Below are positions 15,790-22,095 of a stretch of 22,095 nt of DNA, piece after piece (positions within the stretch are counted from its first letter, which is position 1; every line of letters begins with the position of its first letter). Origin of the DNA: CAUUCX01 sp041844835 (GTDB lineage: Bacteria; Bacillota; Clostridia; Peptostreptococcales; Anaerovoracaceae); NCBI GenBank assembly GCA_041844835.1, contig JBGZBU010000006.1, positions 1 to 22,095 of the forward strand, written 5' to 3'. Position numbers and translations under genes: made by a program. The notes under the pieces were generated by a model. The model saw only the letters and a program-made list of their open reading frames with translations, searched no databases and was not told the DNA's origin.

Positions 15790-16999
15790 CAAAAATCCGT
15801 GCTCGAATATTTGTTTTAATGAATTTCATCACGAGGAAATCGCTCCGTGTGATATGAGGGAGCTCTGTGGAGGGTGTTCCTTTCAGGGAATATCGTATTA
15901 TGATCAGCTTAAAATTAAAGAGGAGAATTTTTTAAGAGAGCTGCAGGCAAATAAAATTTCTTGTGGCATATATGACGGATTCAAACCCTCTCCGGAAATA
16001 TATGCTTATCGCAATAAGATGGAATACACATTCGGCAATATTGTAAAAGATGCTCCGTTAGTGCTTGGAATGCACAAAAAAAAGCAGTATATGTCCATCA
16101 TTCCTGTAGAAAATTGTCAACTTGTGCATGATGATTTCAACTTGATTGTACGGGCGGTAAAGGAATTTTGTTTAGAAAAAAAATATGAATTCTACAATAA
16201 GAAGTGGAACCGAGGATTAATGCGCAATTTGATTGTGCGCCGAGGAATGCGAACGAATCAGTTGCTGCTGAATGTGGTTGTCACCGATCGCAGCATATTT
16301 GATGAAAATGCGTTTAAGGATATGATTTTGGGGCTTGAACTTGAAAATGAAGTTGTCGGTATCCTTTTGTCTGTGAACAACAGACAATCGGACACCGTTC
16401 GCGGCAGTGAAGTCTTTATACTTTGGGGACAGGATCACTACATGGAAAAGGTGTGCGGATTGGATTTTGCCGTCAGCGCCTTTTCATTTTTTCAGCCGAA
16501 TGTGGTCGCCGCGGAGCGCCTTTACAATTATGCGATAGGTCTGATTGATGATTTTGGCGATAAGATATGCGTTGATTTGTACTCGGGAACCGGAACCATA
16601 ACGCAAATAATGGCGAAAAAAGCAAAAGGAACTCTCGGCATTGAAATTGTTGAGGAGGCGGTGAATGCCGCCAGAGACAACGCACGATTAAACGGCATAG
16701 AAAATTGCAGTTTTATCGCCGGTGATGTGCTAAAAGCGCTTGACAATTTTACCGAAAAGCCGGACATAATTGTGGTGGATCCGCCGAGAAACGGAATACA
16801 CCCGAAAGCCTTGGGCAAAATAATTGCATTCGAGCCGGAAACTCTGCTTTACATATCATGCAATCCGAAAACATGCTTCAGCGATCTCAAAGCCCTGCAA
16901 AACGCGGGTTATAAAGCGCTTCGCCTCGCCGGATTCGACAACTTCCCATTCACAGATCATGTGGAGACTGTCTGTTTGATGTCAAGGGTGAAGGACTAA
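15776..16999 (+). CDS. rlmD: 23S rRNA (uracil-5-)-methyltransferase, RlmD/RlmCD family
   Basis: SAM-dependent methyltransferase making 5-methyluridine in 23S rRNA (RlmD or the dual-specific RlmCD of Gram-positives; TrmA-like tRNA activity cannot be excluded). It has 407 residues. An iron-sulphur-type cysteine set is present: Cys25, Cys31, Cys34 (CDMRELCGGC) and Cys114 (VENCQL). The SAM-binding fold has VDLYSGTGTITQIM, and IVVDPPRNG precedes the catalytic nucleophile Cys362 in YISCNPKTC; Glu397 in HVETVCLMSR is the base. The TRAM domain seen at the start of some relatives is absent. It overlaps tgt by 14 bases, so translation is probably coupled, and is followed by a strong terminator. Confidence 0.92.
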   Translation: MENFSKNPCSNICFNEFHHEEIAPCDMRELCGGCSFQGISYYDQLKIKEENFLRELQANKISCGIYDGFKPSPEIYAYRNKMEYTFGNIVKDAPLVLGMHKKKQYMSIIPVENCQLVHDDFNLIVRAVKEFCLEKKYEFYNKKWNRGLMRNLIVRRGMRTNQLLLNVVVTDRSIFDENAFKDMILGLELENEVVGILLSVNNRQSDTVRGSEVFILWGQDHYMEKVCGLDFAVSAFSFFQPNVVAAERLYNYAIGLIDDFGDKICVDLYSGTGTITQIMAKKAKGTLGIEIVEEAVNAARDNARLNGIENCSFIAGDVLKALDNFTEKPDIIVVDPPRNGIHPKALGKIIAFEPETLLYISCNPKTCFSDLKALQNAGYKALRLAGFDNFPFTDHVETVCLMSRVKD

Positions 17000-17023
17000 A
17001 CAGTACAGAAAAGGCTTGAAATC

Positions 17024-17076
17024 AAGGGATCCCAAAAAACTGCCTTGTTTGGGCAGATGATTGGAATCCCTTTTTT
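17024..17076 (+). terminator. Rho-independent terminator after rlmD
   Basis: Outer stem AAGGGATCCCA/TGGAATCCCTT (11 bp with one mismatch; 17024-17034 and 17062-17072), with a nested CTGCC/GGCAG hairpin (17040-17056) and a T6-T8 tail. It ends the ruv-spoIID-queA-tgt-rlmD transcripts and isolates the restriction locus. Confidence 0.9.
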
Positions 17077-17085
17077 AGACCATTT

Positions 17086-17210
17086 GACAACAGTTCTGAC
17101 TACTGGGAAATAGAGGGTTGTAACTACAGAACTGCTTTTTGCCGTATTGAGGCTACAGAAATGTTGTCGGAGGCTGTTTTGGAGATATTGAGACTATGGA
17201 ACTGTTGTCG
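17086..17210 (+). repeat. Degenerate repeats in the rlmD-hsd intergenic region
   Basis: The 332-base gap between rlmD and the HTH gene has no gene. After the terminator come related units at 17115-17134, 17146-17169 and 17187-17210, sharing an ACTA/GCTA-x-x-GAA-x-TG core. The last two are identical at 20 of 24 positions, 41 bp apart. GACAACAGTTC (17086-17096) is the exact inverse of GAACTGTTGTC (17199-17209), bracketing the set, and CAGTTCTG (17091-17098) is inverted at 17127-17134. Origin unknown: a decayed mobile-element end, an insertion junction or a regulatory RNA structure are options. Confidence 0.55.
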
Positions 17211-17254
17211 TTATCTTAGCCACCACGCAAAATGACATAAAAACACTCAAACCG

Positions 17255-17283
17255 TTGAAAAAATACAAGCTATCTGGTATAAT
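17255..17283 (+). promoter_or_regulatory. Near-consensus sigma-A promoter of the HTH-hsdMSR operon
   Basis: TTGAAA (17255-17260), exactly 17 bp, TATAAT (17278-17283), 5/6 and 6/6 matches. Transcription should start near 17290, some 40 bases before the HTH start codon. This is the strongest promoter in the window. Confidence 0.85.
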
Positions 17284-17296
17284 GTCCGTTGGAATA

Positions 17297-17315
17297 TTGC
17301 GTACACATTTGCGTA
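17297..17315 (+). promoter_or_regulatory. Direct repeat TTGCGTA x2, operator candidate
   Basis: TTGCGTA occurs at 17297-17303 and 17309-17315, a 12-bp period, just after the predicted transcription start. A related inverted copy, ACGCAAAATG, lies at 17225-17234 upstream of the -35. The layout suits binding of a small HTH regulator, perhaps the product of the next gene acting on itself; this is inference. Confidence 0.45.
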
Positions 17316-17331
17316 AGTGAGGAGAACCTAA

Positions 17332-17529
17332 ATGAGCGAAATCATGCAGGGAGAAAAGTGGATCGGGACGAAAGAGGCGGCAGAGTATCTCGGTGTTCAG
17401 CCTGCCACTATTCGTGATTGGATTCGCAAGGGCAAAGATATCCCGCGAAAGAAGATAGGCAAAGCCTGGAAGTTCAAACTATCCGAACTGGAGGAGTGGA
17501 TTGCCAGCGGGAAAAGTGCAATCGAATGA
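17332..17529 (+). CDS. Excisionase-type helix-turn-helix DNA-binding protein
   Basis: A 65-residue protein that is almost entirely one MerR/excisionase-like winged HTH. WIGTKEAAEYLGVQPATIRDWIRKG (10-34) is the helix-turn-helix, and KIGKAWKFKLSELEEWIASGK (41-61) is the wing and last helix. AGGAG lies 7 bases before the ATG. It is first in the operon, 29 bases before hsdM, and such small HTH genes are seen beside type I restriction loci. The likely role is transcriptional control of the locus, or a leftover accessory protein of the element that carried it. No integrase is present in the window to support a true excisionase function. Confidence 0.85.
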   Translation: MSEIMQGEKWIGTKEAAEYLGVQPATIRDWIRKGKDIPRKKIGKAWKFKLSELEEWIASGKSAIE

Positions 17530-17558
17530 TAAATTAAGAATGGAGATATTTAGAGGTT

Positions 17559-20249
17559 ATGGCTGTGAAAAAATCGGAATTATACGCTCTCCTTTGGGAG
17601 GCTTGCAATAAATTAAGAGGTGGTGTGGAACCAGCAAGGTACAAGGATTATGTGCTTGTCCTGCTGTTCTTCAAATATGTGTCCGACAGATATAAGGGTC
17701 AGCCTTTCGCTGAGTTTACCATCAGCAAGGGTGCGTCCTTTGAGGATTTGATTGCCGCCAAGGGAAAGAGTGATGTCGGCGAACGGGTGGATAAGATTAT
17801 CCAGAAGTTCCTTGAGGACAACAGGCTTCAGGGTTCCCTTCCCGATGTCAGCTTCAACAATCCCGATGAACTTGGCTCCGGCAAGGAACTGGTCGATAAG
17901 GTGTCTGGCTTGATTGCCGTATTCCAGAATCCGGCAATTGACTTCAAAAACAACCGCGCCAGCGGCGATGACATCATCGGTGATGCCTACGAGTATTTCA
18001 TGATGAAGTTTGCGCAGGAGTCTGGAAAGAGCAAGGGACAGTTCTATACGCCAAGCGAGGTGTCTCGTATCATCGCGCGGCTTATCGGTATCGGCAATAT
18101 CCGTCAGATGCCGAACAAGAAGTGGACTCTGTACGATCCGGCCGCAGGTAGCGGAAGCCTTCTCATCAGGGCTGCAGACGAGGCTCCCGTGGATGAGAAC
18201 GGCGATTCTATCGTGACCATCTTCGGTCAGGAAAAAGACCATGCCACGGCGGGCTTGGCAAAGATGAACCTCATCCTCCATCAGAAAGGCACAGGCGAAA
18301 TCAAACGTGGAAACACACTGGTCGATCCCGCCTTTACGGACGATTTCGGAGAACTGAAGAAGTTTGACTTCATCGTCATGAATCCGCCTTTCTCCGATAA
18401 ATCCTGGAGCGATGGTATCAAGACATCCGAGGATAAATACAAGCGTTTTGACGGCTACGGCATTCCTCCCGAAAAGAACGGAGACTATGCGTGGTTTCTC
18501 CATGTCCTGAAATCCCTCGACAGCAACGGCAAGGCGGGAATCATCATGCCGCACGGCGTTCTGTTCAGAGGCAACACGGAAGAAACCATCCGTATCAAAG
18601 TGCTGGACAAAAGATACATCAAAGGCATCGTGAGCCTCCCTGCAAATCTGTTTTACGGAACGGGTATACCCGCCTGCATCGTCATAATCGACAAAGAGGA
18701 TGCGGAAACCAGGGAGGGTATCTTCCTGATTGACGCCAGCAGAGGATTCAAGAAGGACGGCAACAAGAACAGACTTCGTGAACAGGATATTGAGAAAATC
18801 GTACAGACCTTTATCAGCGGAAAAACCGTCAAAGGTTATGCCCGCTTTGTAAAGTACACAGATATTCTGGAACAGAACGCAGGAAATCTGAATGTACCTC
18901 GCTACATACAGAAAATCGATGATACGCTGCCGCAGAACATCGCGGCTCATCTGAAAGGCGGCATTCCGGGAACAGACATCGAATCGCTGAAGAGATTGTG
19001 GGATATCTCCCCGGCTCTGAAGCAGGAAATCTTCACCTGCGTGGATGAGTCGCACGATGTATATAACCTCGCTCTCCCGTCCGGGGAGATCGAGGGCGTG
19101 ATCGGACAGGATGCCAGCATCCTTGCCGAAAAACAGAAAGAGACCGATGCCATATTCACGCAGTGGCGTGATTCGGTAAAAGACGTCCTGCTCGGTATCG
19201 AGTCCGAGACCAATCCGAAGGAACTGATCAGCACGATTGCGGTCATGCTCCTCAATGCTTATGAATCCACACGACTTCTCGACAACTATGATGTCTACGA
19301 CTGCCTGCTGAATTATTGGAACGCAAAGCTGCAGGATGATGTTTACGCTATCAAAGCCAGCGGCTACGAAGTCGGTCGGGAAATCGAATACGAGTATGCG
19401 CAGAAGAAAGCGAAGGACGAGAACGGCGAGACGATCTCCGTGGACGATACATCCAAGGTGAAGTCCTTCGAGGGTGCACTTATTCCGAGAGAGATTATCG
19501 AAGCGGTTTATTTCGCGGGCGAGCTTGCCGTGATTAATGAACTGATGGAACAGTCCGCAGCTCTTGAGGCTGAACTTGACGAGATGCGCGAAGAGGAATC
19601 CGGCGATGAGGGCTTGCTGAAAGATGTGCTAAACGATAAGGGTGACAGCATTCCGAAGGCAAATCTCAACAAGCGGCTCAAAGAACTGGACGCCAAAAAG
19701 ACGTCCGCTGTCATGGATGCCATGACACGGCTTGTCGCTCTCTTTGACGAGAGCAAGACCGATGAAATGGAGACGCTCATCCGCGAGATGCCAGAACTTG
19801 CAGAGTTTGATATCCGCAACAAGAACGGTACATTCGGAAAAGCAAAGCTGAAGGCGGCTCTTAAGGCTGCTGCCGATTCCGCAGTTGTGCCGGAGATTTA
19901 CAAGGACGAGTATGATGCGCTGACAGCATACGCGGAAAAATCCGCAGAAAAGGACGAGGCGGACAAGGCTTGGAAAGAAGCCCGCAAGGCCCTGGATGAT
20001 GAGGTCGAGGCGAAATACGGTGAACTGACCGTGGATGAGATCAAGCATCTCCTCTTTGACATGAAGTGGATGGCAAAGTTGGAAGCAGATATCCGAGACG
20101 AGATCGAACAGGTGCTGAACAGCCTGTCCTCCAAGGTTCTTCTGATTGCTAAACGGTATGAGCATACGCTTGGAGAAATTGAGGACAGAACCGCAAAATC
20201 AAGAGCGGCGGTAGTGGCGGCTCTGGAAAGGATGGGATACAAATGGTAA
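17559..20249 (+). CDS. hsdM: Type I restriction-modification DNA methyltransferase subunit HsdM (long form)
   Basis: N6-adenine methyltransferase subunit of a type I system; with HsdS it protects host DNA and with HsdR it forms the restriction complex. The N-terminal helical domain (about 1-135) is followed by GQFYTPSEVSRII (160-172), SAM-binding motif I DPAAGSGS (193-200), catalytic NPPF (275-278) and PANLFYGTGIPACI (361-374). At 896 residues it is far longer than the ~500-530 of classical HsdM. The extra ~400 residues are charged and largely helical, with coiled-coil-like stretches near 650-735 and 790-880, ending in RYEHTLGEIED...LERMGYKW. Base composition is richer in GC than the core genes (31/60 in a counted sample at 19381-19440). 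The ribosome site is modest (AGAGG very close, GGAG further away). hsdS overlaps its end by 7 bases. Confidence 0.95.
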   Translation: MAVKKSELYALLWEACNKLRGGVEPARYKDYVLVLLFFKYVSDRYKGQPFAEFTISKGASFEDLIAAKGKSDVGERVDKIIQKFLEDNRLQGSLPDVSFNNPDELGSGKELVDKVSGLIAVFQNPAIDFKNNRASGDDIIGDAYEYFMMKFAQESGKSKGQFYTPSEVSRIIARLIGIGNIRQMPNKKWTLYDPAAGSGSLLIRAADEAPVDENGDSIVTIFGQEKDHATAGLAKMNLILHQKGTGEIKRGNTLVDPAFTDDFGELKKFDFIVMNPPFSDKSWSDGIKTSEDKYKRFDGYGIPPEKNGDYAWFLHVLKSLDSNGKAGIIMPHGVLFRGNTEETIRIKVLDKRYIKGIVSLPANLFYGTGIPACIVIIDKEDAETREGIFLIDASRGFKKDGNKNRLREQDIEKIVQTFISGKTVKGYARFVKYTDILEQNAGNLNVPRYIQKIDDTLPQNIAAHLKGGIPGTDIESLKRLWDISPALKQEIFTCVDESHDVYNLALPSGEIEGVIGQDASILAEKQKETDAIFTQWRDSVKDVLLGIESETNPKELISTIAVMLLNAYESTRLLDNYDVYDCLLNYWNAKLQDDVYAIKASGYEVGREIEYEYAQKKAKDENGETISVDDTSKVKSFEGALIPREIIEAVYFAGELAVINELMEQSAALEAELDEMREEESGDEGLLKDVLNDKGDSIPKANLNKRLKELDAKKTSAVMDAMTRLVALFDESKTDEMETLIREMPELAEFDIRNKNGTFGKAKLKAALKAAADSAVVPEIYKDEYDALTAYAEKSAEKDEADKAWKEARKALDDEVEAKYGELTVDEIKHLLFDMKWMAKLEADIRDEIEQVLNSLSSKVLLIAKRYEHTLGEIEDRTAKSRAAVVAALERMGYKW

Positions 20250-21379
20250 CTTATCCGAGTGATTGGAAAGAAGATAAAGTTTCAAATGTTGTAGATATCT
20301 CGACTGGGTGTAGGGATACACAGGATAATAAAGTAACTGGAAGATATCCATTCTTTGTGCGTTCTCCGATAGTTGAACGTATTGATGTAGCTGACTATGA
20401 TTGCGAGGCAGTATTAACTGCAGGAGATGGTGTTGGTACAGGAAAAGTTTTTCATTACTACAATGGTAAATTTGCTGCACATCAGCGAGTTTATGTGATG
20501 AATAATTTCAGAGATGTTGATGGAAAATATTTCTACTATTTTTTCTCGAAAAACTTCATAAAAGAAGTAGAAAAATACACGGCAAAATCCTCTGTTGATT
20601 CTGTCAGGCGTGCGATGATTGCAGACATGGAGTTTACGCATCCACAGCTTCCGGAACAACAGGATATTGTTCGAGCATTAACCGCTTTTGATTCGTATAT
20701 TGCTGATCTTGCAGAATTGATTGAAAAAAAGCGAGGGATACGAGAAGGTGCATTAGAGGATTTGATGTGTCAGCGAACAAGACTTAACGACCATTCAACA
20801 GAGTGGGAAGAAGTTCCGTTATCTGAAATTTGTAAAGTATATGACGGAACGCATCAAACACCTAAATACACCTTGCAAGGCATTCGTTTTGTCAGCGTGG
20901 AGAATATTATGGATTTATACAGTTCAAACAAGTATATCTCACAAGCTGCATACGAGTCTGATTTTAAGGCATATCCAGAAAAAGGTGATATTCTTATGAC
21001 CAGGATTGGCGATATTGGTACGCCATGCGTTGTCGATAGGGATGAGCCTTTGGCTTACTACGTTAGCCTTGCATTATTCAAGAATATCACCATTAACAGC
21101 TATTTCTTGAATTATTATATCGTGTCGTCTGGCTTTCAAAGGGAATTAGATGATAGATCTTTGCACCATGCAACACCTAAGAAAATTAACAAGGGTGAGA
21201 TTGGAAAATGCAAAGTTAAATACCCGAAAGATGCAGGCGAACAGGCAGCAATAGCTAATATTCTTCGTTCAATGGACGAAGAAATCGAAGCATTGGAAAT
21301 TGAACGGGATAAGATGATTCAAATCAGAGAAGGCGCAATGGATGACCTGCTGACGGGTCGTGTCCGCCTGAGTGTTTAA
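20243..21379 (+). CDS. hsdS: Type I restriction-modification specificity subunit HsdS
   Basis: Sets the DNA target of the HsdM/HsdR complex. The 378 residues hold two target-recognition domains (about 1-136 and 182-330), each followed by a conserved helical spacer: 137-181, with IREGALEDLMCQRTRL, and 331-376, with IREGAMDDLLTGRVRL. It is therefore a full two-domain subunit that should recognise a bipartite site. SSVDSVRRAMIADME and the PEQQ/GEQAAIA junctions are typical. It starts within the last codons of hsdM (7-base overlap). Most of it is very AT-rich (14/60 GC at 20521-20580), against 52-55% in samples of hsdM and hsdR; the last ~39 bases return to 22/39. This suggests exchange of recognition domains between relatives. 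The target sequence cannot be predicted. Confidence 0.94.
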   Translation: MVTYPSDWKEDKVSNVVDISTGCRDTQDNKVTGRYPFFVRSPIVERIDVADYDCEAVLTAGDGVGTGKVFHYYNGKFAAHQRVYVMNNFRDVDGKYFYYFFSKNFIKEVEKYTAKSSVDSVRRAMIADMEFTHPQLPEQQDIVRALTAFDSYIADLAELIEKKRGIREGALEDLMCQRTRLNDHSTEWEEVPLSEICKVYDGTHQTPKYTLQGIRFVSVENIMDLYSSNKYISQAAYESDFKAYPEKGDILMTRIGDIGTPCVVDRDEPLAYYVSLALFKNITINSYFLNYYIVSSGFQRELDDRSLHHATPKKINKGEIGKCKVKYPKDAGEQAAIANILRSMDEEIEALEIERDKMIQIREGAMDDLLTGRVRLSV

Positions 21380-21390
21380 GGAGGCGCAAG

Positions 21391-22095
21391 ATGGCAACGG
21401 TAGATGCTGAAAAGAAATTACAGAACAGAGTCCTGCATTGGCTCGTTGACGATCTGGGCTACACCTATCTCGGCAACCTGGAGGACATCGACAACACGCC
21501 AGTCAAAGAGGAACTGCTGAAGGCGAATCTGAAGAAGCGCGGATACACCGATGACCAGATCAAGACCGCAATCAGTGAGCTTGTGGGCAAGGTCAATAAC
21601 CAGTCCGATACGCTCTATCAGATCAACCGCAGCGTATACTCCCTGCTCCGTTACGGCAGACAGGGGGTAAAGGACGCGAACGGATATCGTCAGACCGTCC
21701 ATTACTTCGATTGGGAGGATATTGACAAGAACGACTTTTCCGTAGCGGAGGAGGTATCCGTCCTGCGCTTCGACAAGGTAACAAGGAAGCGTCCCGATGT
21801 GGTGATATACATCAACGGAATCGCTCTCGGCGTGTTTGAACTGAAGAGTTCCTATGTCAGCGCGGGCAAGGGTATCCGTCAGCTTTTGCAGAATCAGAAG
21901 CGTGAAAATATCCTGAACTTCTTCAGTACGGCACAGTTCCTCTTCGCAGGAAATGAAGCGGAGGGGCTGTTCTACGGCACAATCAATACGACGGAGAAAT
22001 ACTATCTGAAATGGAAAGAGGACAAGAAAGCGACCGATGACCTTTCGGCTGAAATAAAGCTGCTGCAGGTCAAGGAAGTCAATCGCCTGCGTGAC
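21391..22095 (+). CDS. hsdR: Type I restriction enzyme endonuclease subunit HsdR (3' end outside window)
   Basis: The first 235 residues of the restriction/translocation subunit; the frame is open to the right edge. The AAGGAGG site overlaps the hsdS stop codon and is 6 bases from the ATG. The visible part is the HSDR_N nuclease domain: KKLQNRVLHWLVDDLGY at the N-terminus, then the PD-(D/E)xK core with Asp136 in RKRPDVVIYINGIALGVFELKSS and the Glu150-x-Lys152 pair. The SF2 helicase motor expected downstream is not in the window, so integrity of the gene cannot be judged. GC-rich composition (33/60 at 21421-21480) matches hsdM, not hsdS. Confidence 0.93.
   Translation, partial: MATVDAEKKLQNRVLHWLVDDLGYTYLGNLEDIDNTPVKEELLKANLKKRGYTDDQIKTAISELVGKVNNQSDTLYQINRSVYSLLRYGRQGVKDANGYRQTVHYFDWEDIDKNDFSVAEEVSVLRFDKVTRKRPDVVIYINGIALGVFELKSSYVSAGKGIRQLLQNQKRENILNFFSTAQFLFAGNEAEGLFYGTINTTEKYYLKWKEDKKATDDLSAEIKLLQVKEVNRLRD

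Noticed and set aside
17000..17331. Possible CRISPR array in the repeat-bearing gap.
   Set aside because: Units are few, diverged and unevenly spaced (about 31 and 41 bp), and no cas genes are near.
17613..19055. A 480-codon open frame on the minus strand opposite hsdM.
   Set aside because: It is the mirror of a GC-rich, strongly coding plus-strand gene with intact methyltransferase motifs; the antisense translation shows no recognisable domain.

Overview
The window looks like a chromosomal segment of a low-to-mid GC Gram-positive anaerobe of class Clostridia, perhaps near Anaerovoracaceae/Peptostreptococcales (Mogibacterium or Eubacterium-like). The taxonomy is inference. It rests on a clostridial-type butyryl-CoA dehydrogenase/Etf cassette, an AhrC-like ArgR, the ruvCAB-spoIID-queA-tgt order, strong AGGAGG ribosome sites, sigma-A-like promoters, and a giant extracellular FMN_bind protein.

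Region 1 (1-3820): the 3' part of a very large modular FMN-binding surface protein, open at the left edge, ending at a strong bidirectional terminator shared with recN. Region 2 (3899-9400, minus strand): argR, then bcd-etfB-etfA, then recN. argR and recN are adjacent in many Firmicutes; here a flavin-based butyryl-CoA dehydrogenase cassette with its own terminator lies between them. Region 3 (9401-9666): the argR/ruvC divergent region. It holds two promoter-like elements that face each other, a 16-bp perfect palindrome inside the ruvC-side promoter, and a pair of imperfect palindromes about 21 bp apart over the argR-side promoter.

Region 4 (9667-16999, plus strand): ruvC, ruvA and ruvB (Holliday-junction processing), a SpoIID/LytB-type cell-wall protein overlapping ruvB by 4 bases, then queA and tgt (queuosine in tRNA) and an RlmD-type rRNA uracil methyltransferase overlapping tgt. 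A strong terminator closes this run. Region 5 (17077-17331): a gene-free stretch with degenerate repeats, then a near-consensus promoter. Region 6 (17332-22095): a type I restriction-modification locus, made of a small excisionase-like HTH protein, hsdM (with a long C-terminal extension), hsdS and the start of hsdR, which runs off the window. hsdM and hsdR are visibly GC-richer than the core genes, while most of hsdS is very AT-rich. This fits a horizontally acquired defence island whose specificity gene has been exchanged separately.

I recognise all the large genes as members of known families and see no clearly new multi-gene system. The least ordinary items are the variant flavinylation motifs and alternating modules of the FMN-binding protein, the regulatory DNA between argR and ruvC, the repeats and operator-like sites before the restriction island, and the mosaic hsdS.
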